64,000 nucleotides of DNA, from NCBI RefSeq assembly GCF_022531965.1, contig NZ_CP092831.1, positions 5,675,001 to 5,739,000 on the forward strand, written 5' to 3'. The notes beneath the pieces are model-generated. The model worked only from the letters and a program-made list of their open reading frames with translations. It did not search any database and was not told where the DNA came from. How positions within the stretch are numbered: the stretch's first letter is position 1; each line of letters opens with the position of its first letter. The stretch comes from Paenibacillus peoriae. GTDB taxonomy: Bacteria > Bacillota > Bacilli > Paenibacillales > Paenibacillaceae. Below are positions 1 through 8,882 of this stretch, in pieces. Made by a program: the position numbers and the translations under genes.

Positions 1-557
1 GCCATCTGCGTGATATTCTCTGCGTTGGGAGACAGCTTGACAACCAACGGAAGTGCCGTCACATTGCGCACCTGACGCACAACCTCCCGCGCTACCTCCG
101 TCTGGATACCAAATTGCATTCCACCCTGCTTCACGTTGGGACATGAAATGTTCAATTCCAGCATATCAACGCCTCTGCGGTTCATCGTGCGACGCTTTTG
201 TGCATTTTCCGTAATCATCGCTACGGCCTGAACATATTCCTCCAGATTGGAACCGCCCACGTTGGCAATAACAGCCGTGTTCCAGTGAGTCATGTCATCC
301 AGTTCATCCTTCAAAAAGGCGGCAACACCCGGATTCTCCAGCCCCACACTATTGAGCATGCCGGATGCTGTCTCATGTATTCGTGATCCCGTATTACCAG
401 CCTTCGGATGCAGGGTTAGTCCCTTGCCGACGATGCCGCCCAATAATTCAGGAGAATAAAATTCCGCATACTCTCGTCCGAATCCAAACGTACCGGAAGC
501 CATGATGATCGGGTTCTTGAACGGTACACCCGCAATATTACACGCCATGGAGATCAT
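1..557 (-). CDS. pyrD: Dihydroorotate dehydrogenase B, catalytic subunit (partial, 3' end off window)
   Basis: This is the FMN-containing catalytic subunit that oxidises dihydroorotate to orotate in pyrimidine synthesis, working with PyrK. About 185 codons are visible. The N-terminus has the family's [13 protein letters not shown] stretch and later LNISCPN, the region carrying the active-site Cys of class 1B enzymes. I place the start at the ATG at 557, because GGAGGAGGTGG lies 9 bases upstream; an ATG at 548 is in frame but too far from that site. The gene overlaps the end of pyrK by 20 bases, so translation is probably coupled. The C-terminal part continues beyond base 1. Confidence 0.95.
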   Translation of the reverse strand, partial: MISMACNIAGVPFKNPIIMASGTFGFGREYAEFYSPELLGGIVGKGLTLHPKAGNTGSRIHETASGMLNSVGLENPGVAAFLKDELDDMTHWNTAVIANVGGSNLEEYVQAVAMITENAQKRRTMNRRGVDMLELNISCPNVKQGGMQFGIQTEVAREVVRQVRNVTALPLVVKLSPNAENITQM

Positions 558-1239
558 CGAACTCCACCTCCTCCACCGGGAATACAGGCCCTTCTTTACA
601 TACCCTCCGATTGCCTCCACGGGTACGCATCGTACAGCCCAAACATGCGCCAATACCACAGGCCATGTGTCTTTCAGTTGAAATATATAAGCGGGACGAC
701 GTATCCACCGTTTTTATAGCGAGTGCTTGTAACATCGGAGTTGGCCCGCAGGAAAACATATTTGCATAGAGCGTCGGATCGATCTGTTCGACGATACTTC
801 CCCCTACCTTGACCTGTACAGATGCCGCCACAGCTTCGAACGCTTCAACCCCGAAGGCTTGCTGTGCAAACCCTAGATAAACATGCGCATGCGGGTAATA
901 CTTTGCAGCCAACAGCAACGGAGCTGTACCCATGCCACCGCCGATTAAAGCCAAACTGCCCTCTACCTGCGGAAAACCGTTTCCGAAAGGTCCTTCTAAC
1001 TGAATTTCCTGACCAGGCTGTAATTGGGAAAACAAATTTGTCCCCTCTCCAACAACCCGATACAAAAAGGAAATACTCTCTTCCCCGATATCATAAATGC
1101 TGATGGGTCTGGGCAGCAGTGGGTAACCTGTCCCGCTGCGCAGCATGTAAAACTGCCCCATGTTCCCTTTAAACTTTCCCTCTATTTTCATCACATAAAT
1201 GCCCGGAACGAGCGCCACATTCGAAATTACGTTAGCCAT
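538..1239 (-). CDS. pyrK: Dihydroorotate dehydrogenase B, electron-transfer subunit
   Basis: PyrK carries FAD and a [2Fe-2S] cluster and passes electrons from PyrD to NAD+. The 233-residue protein has a ferredoxin-reductase-like FAD/NAD fold ([10 protein letters not shown] near the middle) and a C-terminal cysteine cluster of the form CGIGACLGC followed by a fourth Cys about 12 residues later, as expected for the iron-sulphur site. GGAGGGG precedes the ATG. It is followed by overlapping pyrD. It is the first gene after the rlmN terminator, so pyrK-pyrD appears to have its own promoter rather than being in the middle of a long pyr operon. Confidence 0.95.
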   Translation of the reverse strand: MANVISNVALVPGIYVMKIEGKFKGNMGQFYMLRSGTGYPLLPRPISIYDIGEESISFLYRVVGEGTNLFSQLQPGQEIQLEGPFGNGFPQVEGSLALIGGGMGTAPLLLAAKYYPHAHVYLGFAQQAFGVEAFEAVAASVQVKVGGSIVEQIDPTLYANMFSCGPTPMLQALAIKTVDTSSRLYISTERHMACGIGACLGCTMRTRGGNRRVCKEGPVFPVEEVEFDDLHGV

Positions 1240-1340
1240 ATAACCCCTCCACTAACCACTCACTATAACGTAAAAGCAGCAACTATTACGTGACTATTTT
1301 CACATTTCTGGGTAACATTTCGCCCTACGGCTCGTGATAT

Positions 1341-1372
1341 AAAAAAGCGTACTCCTGTTAGAGAGTACGCTT
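1341..1372 (-). terminator. Intrinsic terminator of rlmN
   Basis: A perfect 10-bp stem (AAGCGTACTC / GAGTACGCTT) with an 8-base loop is followed on the minus strand by a run of T. It lies 7 bases after the rlmN stop codon and separates rlmN from pyrK. Confidence 0.9.
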
Positions 1373-1378
1373 GTGTAT

Positions 1379-2476
1379 TTAACTAATGGCTTCGCGCTCC
1401 GTATTGCGGCTACCCTTGGCATCCTTGCGGATTTGTTTGCTGCGTAGCTGTCCGCAGGCTGCGTCAATATCGACTCCATGCTCCAGCCGAACACTACAGC
1501 TAATACCTTGTTTCTTCAGCACATCATAGAAGCCCGTAATCGACTCCGACTCACTCCGCTGGTATTGGCTATGCTCATCCACTGGATTGTACGGAATGAG
1601 GTTGACATTGGCCAGATTACGACGATGGCCCACCAGCTCAGCCAGTTCGAGCGCATGCTCCTTACCGTCATTAACATCCTTCAGCAAGATGTACTCCAGC
1701 GTAATTCGACGATTTGTTTTGTCCAAATAATAATCAATGGCCTGCATGAGTTTCTCAATCGGAATCGCCCGGTTGATCTTCATAATACGAGTACGAATCT
1801 CATTATTCGGGGCGTGGAGGGAGATCGCCAGATTGACATGGAGGTCTGAATCTGCAAATTCAATGATTTTATCAGCCAATCCGCTTGTGGAAACGGTAAT
1901 ATGCCGCGGCCCAATCGCTAGCCCTTTGTGATCCTTAATCACCCGAATGAAATCGGACAGGTTCACGAAGTTATCAAACGGTTCGCCAATTCCCATCACA
2001 ACAACATGACTGACCTGGTCGCCCGGGCGTTCCTGATCCAGATACAGCTGGACCTTCATAATTTGCTCTACAATCTCACCACTGGATAGGTCGCGGCTCT
2101 TCTTCAACAATCCGCTCGCACAGAAGCTACATCCAATATTACATCCTACCTGTGTAGTCACACATACGGATAAGCCAAACTTATGCCGCATCAATACCGT
2201 CTCAATCAAATTACCATCCTGAAGCCGGAACAAGAACTTGACCGTCCCGTCTGCTGACTGTTGCTTCACGTGTTCTTCAAGTGTTTCAATGGAAAAGTGC
2301 TCTGCCAACAGGCGTGTACAATCCTCATGAACCTCTGCCATCGCTGCAAAATCAGTAACCCGCTTCCGGTACAATGCGTCCCATACCTGCAATGCCCGGG
2401 ATTTCTTATGCCCATGCTCGATGAGCCATGCTGTCAATTGATCTAGCGTTAATCCATAAATGGATTCTTTTTTCAT
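1379..2476 (-). CDS. rlmN: Dual-specificity 23S rRNA A2503 / tRNA A37 C2-methyltransferase
   Basis: RlmN is a radical SAM enzyme that puts a methyl group on C2 of A2503 in 23S rRNA and of A37 in some tRNAs. The 365-residue protein has the CNIGCSFC cluster motif (Cys112, Cys116, Cys119). A further cysteine near the C-terminus, in [12 protein letters not shown], fits the catalytic Cys that must be regenerated in this family. I start it at the ATG at 2476 because AGAGGATC lies just upstream; an upstream TTG-type extension of 9 codons has no ribosome site. It is a single-gene unit closed by a terminator. Confidence 0.96.
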   Translation of the reverse strand: MKKESIYGLTLDQLTAWLIEHGHKKSRALQVWDALYRKRVTDFAAMAEVHEDCTRLLAEHFSIETLEEHVKQQSADGTVKFLFRLQDGNLIETVLMRHKFGLSVCVTTQVGCNIGCSFCASGLLKKSRDLSSGEIVEQIMKVQLYLDQERPGDQVSHVVVMGIGEPFDNFVNLSDFIRVIKDHKGLAIGPRHITVSTSGLADKIIEFADSDLHVNLAISLHAPNNEIRTRIMKINRAIPIEKLMQAIDYYLDKTNRRITLEYILLKDVNDGKEHALELAELVGHRRNLANVNLIPYNPVDEHSQYQRSESESITGFYDVLKKQGISCSVRLEHGVDIDAACGQLRSKQIRKDAKGSRNTEREAIS

Positions 2477-2731
2477 GTTCGATCCTCTTTTCAAAACAAT
2501 CAAATTCGTATTTCTATATATAAACCCTAGCCATCACGACTCGTCTCAACGATCATTGCATCATAGCATGTTTAAGCAATCTGCGCTATTTAAACGCCTC
2601 TTTCATTGTCCCAAATTTTAATTATGAACACAAGGGGGCAGGCACATTGTTTTTCCTGTTCAACAAGAGCACGCAAAGACAGGATTACAGATACTCCTAA
2701 TGATATGATTACAACCAAGGAGGTGATGCGG

Positions 2732-3595
2732 TTGGAATGGTTGCTTCGGATCAAGAACGCACTGGATCTGATGGAAGAGAGAATGCAGCAGCCACTCGAT
2801 ATCGATGAAATTGCAAAGGCAGCCTATTCGTCTCCTTTTCATTTTCAGCGAATGTTTCATATGCTAACTGGCTTCACGGTAGCAGAATATGTGCGCAAAC
2901 GTCGATTGACCTTGGCTGCTCAGGAATTGAGTCTTTCTTCCGCCAAGGTGCTGGATGTAGCGTTCAAATACGGATATGATTCCCCCGAATCTTTCTCTAA
3001 AGCGTTCCGAAAGATACACGGTATTTCTCCCTCTGAGGCCAGAAGCCCTGGGGTGAACCTGAAAGCCTTTCCACGCATCACCTTCCATCTATCGTTGAAG
3101 GGAGATCAGGAAATGGATTACAAAATTGTAGAGAAAGCGGCCTTTACGGTCATTGGCAAGTCCATTCAAGTCACCACTAAGAACGGCGATAATCTTCGAG
3201 AAATCCCAAAATTCTGGAACGAACTGAATGCGGATGGTACATCAGATCGGATTCATGCCTCGGGAACAGGCGACGATATACTCGGTATTTGTTTGGATTT
3301 CAAGCATGGGGAAGAAAAATTCACGTACCTAATTGCCGCAGAAGGCAGCGAGGATGTAGCGACCGCAAATGGGCTGGAATCCAGAACCATTCCGGCTTCA
3401 ACCTGGGCAGTGTTTACATCCATCGGCCCTATGCCTCAGTCGATCCAAAAGGTATGGCAAAGAATTTTCCAAGAATGGTTCCCTGCCAGTAATTATGAGC
3501 ATTCAGGCGGGCCGGAACTGGAAGTGTATACTATGGGAGATTCACATGCTGAAGACTACCGAAGTGAAGTTTGGATTCCGATTAAGAAAAAGTAA
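2732..3595 (+). CDS. AraC-family regulator with GyrI-like effector-binding domain
   Basis: The first about 105 residues are two helix-turn-helix motifs of the AraC/XylS type (IDEIAKAAYSSPFHFQRMF, then a second HTH ending HGISPSEAR). Residues about 125-287 resemble the GyrI/Rob-like small-molecule binding domain found in multidrug-sensing regulators. Start: a TTG at 2732 sits 8 bases after AAGGAGG, and the resulting N-terminus (MEWLLRIKNALD) is usual for this family; upstream in-frame ATGs lack a site. The target is unknown; no co-directed partner gene follows, since a terminator closes the unit. Confidence 0.88.
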   Translation: MEWLLRIKNALDLMEERMQQPLDIDEIAKAAYSSPFHFQRMFHMLTGFTVAEYVRKRRLTLAAQELSLSSAKVLDVAFKYGYDSPESFSKAFRKIHGISPSEARSPGVNLKAFPRITFHLSLKGDQEMDYKIVEKAAFTVIGKSIQVTTKNGDNLREIPKFWNELNADGTSDRIHASGTGDDILGICLDFKHGEEKFTYLIAAEGSEDVATANGLESRTIPASTWAVFTSIGPMPQSIQKVWQRIFQEWFPASNYEHSGGPELEVYTMGDSHAEDYRSEVWIPIKKK

Positions 3596-3603
3596 ACAAA
3601 CCG

Positions 3604-3632
3604 AACCGACTGCGTATTGCAGTCGGTTTTAT
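3604..3632 (+). terminator. Intrinsic terminator of the AraC-type gene
   Basis: A perfect 10-bp stem AACCGACTGC / GCAGTCGGTT with a 5-base loop runs into TTTTAT, starting 8 bases after the stop codon. Confidence 0.88.
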
Positions 3633-3687
3633 ACCGTACTGCATTTACATCGTACGGTGACAGATAACACACTTCCCTGCATACTCG

Positions 3688-4593
3688 TTACCCTAGCTCA
3701 ATGCACCGAGAACCATTCCCAAGCTCCTCTTTCAACACAGAATATAGCCTTGAACCTGCCGGCTTTAGCGGATAGTCTGTTGCTTTGCAAGAAAGGCCGA
3801 AGGTCATATCGATCATGCTACCGCTTAATTCCCTCACCGCTGTTCCTGCCGGGACAGAACTGACCAGAAGTTGTGGCACAAGTGCAATCCCTAAATCGCT
3901 TTCCACATAAAATTTCAGAGCCGTCATGCTGCCAATTTCCATCGTATTTAACGTGGTTATTCCATATTCCTTCATGACCATTTCAAGTTTGCGACGATAG
4001 GGACAAGTAGCCGACGTAATAAGCAACCGCTGCCCCTGTAAATCCTCCGGCCCAATGTTTTCTTTTTCCGCAAGCGGGTGATTTTCAGGCATTAAAACTA
4101 CAAATTTCTCCCTAAATAAAGGCTCAAAATATAGCTCTGTGCCCAAATCTGGTGTGGAACACAGCGCTAAGTCAATATCCCCCTTGAGAATACGCTCGCT
4201 TAAGGTAGGGGTATTTCCAAACTCAACAGAAACCCGAATGTTCGGATAATGGGTTAAGAAACGTTTTAAAATTCCTGGTAGTCGATAACTGGCAGTCGGT
4301 TCGGTCACTCCTATACGAATGTCGCCTGCGGTCCCTCTTTGCAGATTGTCCATATTTTCCTGCAATTGCTCCATATCCTTTACAATATGTAGACTTTGCT
4401 CGTAAAACATCCTGCCCGCTTCAGTTAACTTTATTTTCTTGCCCCGTTCGATCAGTTGAATTCCCATATCGGACTCCAGCTTCTGTATTTGCATCGTCAC
4501 GGTAGATTGTGCATAATTCAACTCTTCCGCTGCACGCATAAAACTTCCGTAATTCACAATCATTTGAAATGTTTTGAGTGTTTTAATGTCCAT
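3688..4593 (-). CDS. LysR-family transcriptional regulator
   Basis: A 301-residue regulator with the LysR winged HTH in residues 1-60 (FMRAAEELNYAQSTVTMQIQKLE) and a periplasmic-binding-like inducer domain after residue 90. It is divergently transcribed from the SDR gene at 4751, a classical LysR arrangement in which the regulator controls its neighbour. The AT-rich intergenic region contains repeated ATTCAAT half-sites (see 4619-4655). Family assignment is certain; the inducer and regulon are not known. Confidence 0.93.
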   Translation of the reverse strand: MDIKTLKTFQMIVNYGSFMRAAEELNYAQSTVTMQIQKLESDMGIQLIERGKKIKLTEAGRMFYEQSLHIVKDMEQLQENMDNLQRGTAGDIRIGVTEPTASYRLPGILKRFLTHYPNIRVSVEFGNTPTLSERILKGDIDLALCSTPDLGTELYFEPLFREKFVVLMPENHPLAEKENIGPEDLQGQRLLITSATCPYRRKLEMVMKEYGITTLNTMEIGSMTALKFYVESDLGIALVPQLLVSSVPAGTAVRELSGSMIDMTFGLSCKATDYPLKPAGSRLYSVLKEELGNGSRCIELG

Positions 4594-4618
4594 TATCAGA
4601 CTCCTGTATAAACAATTG

Positions 4619-4655
4619 ATTCAATTTTATTGAATTATAAATTCATTTAATTCAA
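4619..4655. promoter_or_regulatory. Probable LysR operator between the divergent genes
   Basis: Three half-sites are seen. ATTCAAT (4619-4625) and ATTGAAT (4629-4635) form a perfect dyad with a 3-base spacer. TTGAATTA (4630-4637) and TAATTCAA (4648-4655) form a perfect 8-bp dyad with a 10-base spacer. Repeated symmetric elements between a LysR gene and its divergent target fit autoregulation and target control; binding is inferred. Confidence 0.6.
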
Positions 4656-4750
4656 TTATACAGAATACAATACCTCCTCTACAATGATACATATCAGATC
4701 GTATTATTTTTCAGACGCAAATGAACTGGATGGAGAAGGAGCGAATTTAC

Positions 4751-5491
4751 ATGGATTTACATCAAAAAGTAGCATTGGTTACAGGTGGAGGTACAGGAAT
4801 TGGGAGAGCCGTGTGTATGGCCTTGGCAGATCGAAAAGCTACGGTAGTCGTAAACTATTCCCGCTCTAAAAACGATGCAGAGGAAACTGTACGTATGATC
4901 CTTGAAAAGGGCGGACGTGCTATCGCATTACAGGCAGATGTTTCCCGAGATCAGGAAGTTCGAACTATGGTTGACCAGATTGTCCAGCAATTCGGTACGA
5001 TTAATATACTCGTGAATAACGCTAGCATTACACATCACATTCCGATGGATGATCTGGAGGCAGCCACGGAAGAGGTATGGGATGATCTATTTGATGTAAA
5101 TGTAAAAGGCATGTTTTACTGTGCCAGAGCCGTAGCTCCTTTTATGAAGCGTAGTAAACAAGGAGCTATCGTCAATCTGGGAAGTATAGCAGGGCAAACA
5201 GGGCTAGGTTCTTCGCTTCCCTATGCGGTATCCAAAGCGGCCGTCCACGGGCTGACCAAATCTTTAGCACGGGCACTTGCGCCGGATATTCGCGTCAATT
5301 GCATCGTGCCGGGAGCTGTAGCGACAAGATGGTGGTCAGGCAGGGAAGAGCAAATGAAAACATTGGCTCCTCATTTACTCCTACAGCGCATTTCCACGCC
5401 CGAAGATATCGCCAGCATGATCTGCTCTGCTTTGGAACAGGAAGCCATGACAGGCCAGATTATTACGGTAGACAGCGGACAAACACTGTAA
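4751..5491 (+). CDS. SDR-family NAD(P)-dependent oxidoreductase (FabG-like)
   Basis: A 246-residue short-chain dehydrogenase of the classical type: TGGGTGIG cofactor motif at residues 11-18, NNAS, a catalytic Ser in NLGSIAG and the YxxxK pair in YAVSKAAVHG, and PGAV near the substrate loop. The start is the ATG at 4751, 9 bases after AAGGAG; earlier ATGs lack a site. The substrate cannot be read from sequence. The divergent LysR gene is the likely regulator. A terminator follows directly. Confidence 0.9.
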   Translation: MDLHQKVALVTGGGTGIGRAVCMALADRKATVVVNYSRSKNDAEETVRMILEKGGRAIALQADVSRDQEVRTMVDQIVQQFGTINILVNNASITHHIPMDDLEAATEEVWDDLFDVNVKGMFYCARAVAPFMKRSKQGAIVNLGSIAGQTGLGSSLPYAVSKAAVHGLTKSLARALAPDIRVNCIVPGAVATRWWSGREEQMKTLAPHLLLQRISTPEDIASMICSALEQEAMTGQIITVDSGQTL

Positions 5492-5517
5492 AGATATTGG
5501 GACTTCTGAGTAAAAAC

Positions 5518-5548
5518 AAGCCGCCTTCTCAGACAGAAGGCGGCTTTT
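5518..5548 (+). terminator. Intrinsic terminator of the SDR gene
   Basis: A 12-bp perfect stem AAGCCGCCTTCT / AGAAGGCGGCTT with a 5-base loop and following TT; it can also serve the convergent gene at 5580. Confidence 0.88.
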
Positions 5549-5579
5549 GAGCTATCGTATACCGTCGTTAAACTACGTT

Positions 5580-6077
5580 TTAGCTTAAAGATACCGCAAT
5601 TCGTGTACCTTTCACGAATTTAGCAAATAAGTACCGAACAAGCGGCCCTACAATTAAGAGCTGCAGAGGGAAAGCAAAAATAAAATTCTTAAAAACTAAA
5701 GATAAGTAATTTTTAAATAATGAATCTCCCGAAAGACCATTAAAAAAGTAAGCTGTCCCCAATCCATAAAGTGACATACAGAGAACCATTCCAATGACCA
5801 TACAGCATGAAAGGGACAGAATCACAAATACCTTTTTGGATTTATCGTATGGTAATGAGAAGGCTATTTTCTTTGCTAATGGACCGACAATAAATAGTTC
5901 CAATACGAAAGCAATGATAAAACATAAAATAAATTGAAAAACCATTACTTTTAGAGAGATTGTGCCAATCAAGTCTTTTGTATATAGATTATAAAATGTC
6001 ATGAATACGACCATCCCCAAGCACATCATGAAACCAAAGTAAAAATCTTCTTTCTTCGTCGTTGGCAATTCCATCAT
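5580..6077 (-). CDS. DUF2798-like integral membrane protein
   Basis: A 165-residue protein with four predicted membrane helices arranged as two similar halves, each ending in a conserved IVGPL motif (LFIVGPLAKKIAF and LLIVGPLVRYLFA). This internal duplication and the motif fit the DUF2798 family of unknown function. AGAAGGG lies just before a double ATG; the second ATG (6074) has the better spacing. It probably forms its own unit, as a terminator for the upstream HxlR gene lies between them. No function is assigned. Confidence 0.75.
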   Translation of the reverse strand: MMELPTTKKEDFYFGFMMCLGMVVFMTFYNLYTKDLIGTISLKVMVFQFILCFIIAFVLELFIVGPLAKKIAFSLPYDKSKKVFVILSLSCCMVIGMVLCMSLYGLGTAYFFNGLSGDSLFKNYLSLVFKNFIFAFPLQLLIVGPLVRYLFAKFVKGTRIAVSLS

Positions 6078-6183
6078 CCCTTCTGTGTACCTTGGTAATT
6101 ATATAAATAGTCGAAACCTCCACATAAGTGAACTTTCTGTGAACTTTTTGGCAAACGTTTTCTTTTTTAGAATATAAGAAATA

Positions 6184-6207
6184 GGCATCGTTCAGCTCAA
6201 CGATACC
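6184..6207 (-). terminator. Probable terminator of the HxlR gene
   Basis: GGTATCGTT / AACGATGCC on the minus strand form a 9-bp stem with one U-G pair and a 6-base loop, followed by a TATTTCTTAT tract, 24 bases after the hxlR stop. Confidence 0.65.
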
Positions 6208-6231
6208 TTGGAATGTTGCAGTTCATATCCC

Positions 6232-6582
6232 TCAATGATCTGCTTTTAAATCTAAGCCAAATCTCTTCAGCTCAATAAAAACACCTTCAAGTCGCTTCCC
6301 TTTTTCCGTTAACGAATATTCAACACGCGGGGGAACCTCGGCATATACCTTTCTCTCTAACAGACCGTTATCTTCAAGCTCTTTCAGGCGTAGGGAAAGC
6401 GTTTTGGGACTAATCCCCTTCATGGACTTCTGAAGTTGGCTGAATCTCAGTGTTCCTTCGATAAGAAGGTCACGAATGATTAAAAAAGTCCATTTCGTTC
6501 CGATCAAATCAAGTGTTTGGGCAATAGGGCACGGCTTGCCGGGTATTCCTTTGGTCAATTCAATAGGTTCTTGGTCGTGCAT
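6232..6582 (-). CDS. HxlR-family transcriptional regulator
   Basis: A 116-residue winged-HTH protein of the HxlR type: an N-terminal Cys (Cys18 in GKPCPIAQTLDLIGTKW), the FSQLQKSMKGISPKTLSLRLKELE recognition region and a wing ending VEYSLTEKGKRL. Related YodB/HypR proteins sense quinones or disulphide stress through an N-terminal Cys. It is divergent from an MdaB-like quinone reductase at 6744, so I infer that it represses that gene and itself; the region between holds symmetric sites. Confidence 0.9.
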   Translation of the reverse strand: MHDQEPIELTKGIPGKPCPIAQTLDLIGTKWTFLIIRDLLIEGTLRFSQLQKSMKGISPKTLSLRLKELEDNGLLERKVYAEVPPRVEYSLTEKGKRLEGVFIELKRFGLDLKADH

Positions 6583-6626
6583 AGGAACTCCCCCAAAAAT
6601 TATCTGTTAAATCCAATGATATCACA

Positions 6627-6676
6627 ATAGTTCCTTTAGGGAAACTATATGAATTAAATACCACTACTTCCCTAAA
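6627..6676. promoter_or_regulatory. Probable HxlR operator region
   Basis: ATAGTT (6627-6632) and AACTAT (6643-6648) form a dyad with a 10-base spacer. TTTAGGGAA (6635-6643) and TTCCCTAAA (6668-6676) form a second perfect 9-bp inverted pair. Both lie between the divergent hxlR and mdaB genes, and similar spaced dyads are typical of HxlR-type sites. Confidence 0.5.
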
Positions 6677-6743
6677 TAAACTTACTACATATACAATATC
6701 GCTGTAGCAACTAACGTTTTCTCTAATACAAGGAGGTGAAGAG

Positions 6744-7295
6744 ATGAAAAATATACTAATCATTAACGGTCATCAAAAATATGATTCGTCTGAAGGGAAA
6801 TTGAACCAAACATTGATGGACAATATGGTGCGTCTCTTAAGTGAAGAGAACAAAATCAAAACAACGTCTGTTCAAGATGGCTATACCCCCAGCGAAGAAC
6901 AAGAAAAATTTTTATGGGCAGATGTAGTCATTTACCAAACCCCCATCTATTGGTTCAGCGTTCCTGGATTATTAAAGACTTATATGGATGAAGTCTATGC
7001 TTACGGTGTATTCTTCACAGGTGCTCATGAATATGGAAGCGGCGGTTTATTAACCGACAAGAAATATATGTTCTCCACAACTTGGAATGCTCCGGAAAAA
7101 GCTTTTAATGATCCAACTCAATTTTTTAATGGGGCTAGTCTAGAAGCTGCACTCCGTCATTTGCATTCTGCGCATACATTTCTCGGTATGAAGCCCTTGA
7201 AAAGCTTTGCATGCTACGATGTTATTAAAAATCCAAATATACCTAAATTTATTGCTGATCTTGATACACATCTACAAGCCGTATTACATGATTAA
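6744..7295 (+). CDS. mdaB: MdaB-like NAD(P)H quinone reductase
   Basis: A 183-residue flavodoxin-fold protein that closely follows E. coli MdaB: MKNILIINGHQKY at the start, FLWADVVIYQTPIYWF, YGSGGLLTDKKYM, TTWNAP and FLGM at the matching places. MdaB is an FAD enzyme that reduces quinones by two electrons, avoiding semiquinone radicals. AAGGAGGTGAAG precedes the ATG. It is followed after 32 bases by an SDR gene on the same strand, so the two probably form an operon controlled by the divergent HxlR regulator. Confidence 0.9.
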   Translation: MKNILIINGHQKYDSSEGKLNQTLMDNMVRLLSEENKIKTTSVQDGYTPSEEQEKFLWADVVIYQTPIYWFSVPGLLKTYMDEVYAYGVFFTGAHEYGSGGLLTDKKYMFSTTWNAPEKAFNDPTQFFNGASLEAALRHLHSAHTFLGMKPLKSFACYDVIKNPNIPKFIADLDTHLQAVLHD

Positions 7296-7327
7296 CAAAT
7301 CCAGATGAATACTAGGAGGGAATCCAT

Positions 7328-8038
7328 TTGCAAAACCAAAAGATTGTCATTATTGGTGGAAGCTCAGGTATTGGTTTAGAAACAGCTAAGCAAGTCATTT
7401 CGCTTGGAGCGGAAGTGGTAATCGCCAGCCGCTCGGAGGATAAATTGCACAAGGCCAAGGAAATGCTGGGCCCTCGTGCTGTAATACATGTGCTGGACAC
7501 GTCAGATGAGCAGCAGGTAAAATCTTTCTTCGAAAAAGTCGGCCCCTATGATCATCTTATCGTTAGCGCGGCAGAAACATCAGGTGGGGCATTCCTTCAG
7601 TCGGAGACAGATCAAGCCCGCAAGCTATTCGAAAACAAATTTTGGGGACAGTATTATGCAGCTAAATACGGGGCTTCCCAACTCTCAGCCGAGGGTTCCA
7701 TTACCTTATTTTCAGGAGTGGTGGCTTACAAGCCGATGATCGGCTCCTCTGCGCTCGGTGCTGTGAATGCAGCCGTTGCGAATCTTGGTCAAACCTTGGC
7801 GTTAGAGCTTGCTCCCATCCGCGTGAATGTCGTCTCACCCGGCATTATTGACACACCTTCCCGTAGCAAAATGCCTGAAAATACACGCAATCAATTCTAT
7901 GATACGGTCGCGCATAAGCTCCCTGTGAAGCGAGTTGGACTTGCGGAGGATGTTGCACGAGGCGTACTTTATTTGATTCAAAATCAGTTTGTGACCGGAA
8001 CAGTCCTTCATGTGGATGGCGGACACATTTTAACATAA
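7328..8038 (+). CDS. SDR-family oxidoreductase
   Basis: A 236-residue short-chain dehydrogenase with GGSSGIG at residues 9-15, a Rossmann fold, and a C-terminal VTGTVLHVDGG typical of the family. The central catalytic region is atypical: the usual YxxxK motif is not clear, and the matching segment reads GSSALGAVNAAVANLGQ, so Tyr and Lys appear replaced. It may be an 'atypical' SDR with changed chemistry. Translation starts at a TTG (7328) after AGGAGGG. Likely second gene of an operon with mdaB. Confidence 0.85.
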   Translation: MQNQKIVIIGGSSGIGLETAKQVISLGAEVVIASRSEDKLHKAKEMLGPRAVIHVLDTSDEQQVKSFFEKVGPYDHLIVSAAETSGGAFLQSETDQARKLFENKFWGQYYAAKYGASQLSAEGSITLFSGVVAYKPMIGSSALGAVNAAVANLGQTLALELAPIRVNVVSPGIIDTPSRSKMPENTRNQFYDTVAHKLPVKRVGLAEDVARGVLYLIQNQFVTGTVLHVDGGHILT

Positions 8039-8070
8039 AAGCTTCGTCCTAAATCTGTCAGTCATTTACC

Positions 8071-8121
8071 AAAAAAAACGGAGAACGCTCCCGCACCTTG
8101 GCTTGGGCGTTCTCCTCCTTT
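8071..8121. terminator. Bidirectional terminator
   Basis: GGAGAACGC (8080-8088) pairs with GCGTTCTCC (8107-8115). A run of eight A precedes and CCTTTTCTT follows, so it can end both the SDR gene and the convergent YheC/D gene. Confidence 0.75.
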
Positions 8122-8153
8122 TCTTATCCATGAATGATTTCACAAACTTTATC

Positions 8154-8882
8154 CTAATGATGTATACGACGTTTGTTTCTCAAGATGTTGCGAATCATCT
8201 TGTGATTGGGGAGCTGCCTGAACAACATATGTCCGGGATGCGGATTGGCCTCGATAATCCAAATTTGGCCGCTCTTCTCAATAGCAAGATCGATGCCCAA
8301 CTCGCGAACCGGATGATTTTTATCTATCGTGTCGGCAATGATTCTAGAAAGCTCGGTGACCTGGTCCAGAATCTCTTTCATTTTTGTTCTGTCATTTTTA
8401 AAGACCCTTAAAAGCACTTTGGACAACGGCGCCGCATGTCCTCCCTTCCGATAGTTGGTAACGACTTTTCGAGGTGCAGCGACACGGCCGGTTATTCCTG
8501 AAATGACCCATTCCGATTCCGGCTTCTGCATATACACTCTGGCATCAAAAATCGAACCTTTGTACTTGGCTAACTTAAGTCCTTGCTGTACCAAATAACG
8601 GCGATGAGGTCTTCGATAGGTTCTAACTGCTCTTCTTACGGCGTGAGATCTAACGATTCTGCGACTGGAGCCACAACGAACCTCATATTTCCTCCCCAGC
8701 TTTTTCGCACGTATGATGCCAGTCCCTCCACTCCCATAATTAGGCTTGATGAAGACTGTGCGATAGGTATCCAGCATCCGTAAAGTCCTTGCATTACTGA
8801 TCCAGCGGGTTTCGGGCAAGTGAGAACGTAAAATGGGATGTTGTCGCATTTCCTTGTATTGAATCATCTTTCCAATGGGCAC
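8154..8882 (-). CDS. YheC/YheD-family ATP-grasp protein (spore-associated)
   Basis: A 242-residue protein with an ATP-grasp layout: IKPNYGSGGTGI (nucleotide-binding loop) at about residues 44-55, LVQQGLKLA, FDARVYMQ, and the metal-binding LGIDLAIEKSGQIWIIEANPHPG near the end. B. subtilis YheC and YheD belong to this group and are linked to the spore coat; the substrate is unknown. I choose a GTG at 8882 with GAGGG six bases upstream. A longer form from an ATG at 8933 is open but has no ribosome site. Confidence 0.8.
   Translation of the reverse strand: MPIGKMIQYKEMRQHPILRSHLPETRWISNARTLRMLDTYRTVFIKPNYGSGGTGIIRAKKLGRKYEVRCGSSRRIVRSHAVRRAVRTYRRPHRRYLVQQGLKLAKYKGSIFDARVYMQKPESEWVISGITGRVAAPRKVVTNYRKGGHAAPLSKVLLRVFKNDRTKMKEILDQVTELSRIIADTIDKNHPVRELGIDLAIEKSGQIWIIEANPHPGHMLFRQLPNHKMIRNILRNKRRIHH

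Noticed and set aside
1240..1345. PyrR-binding attenuator before pyrK
   Set aside because: No anti-antiterminator or conserved PyrR loop sequence was seen in the short leader.
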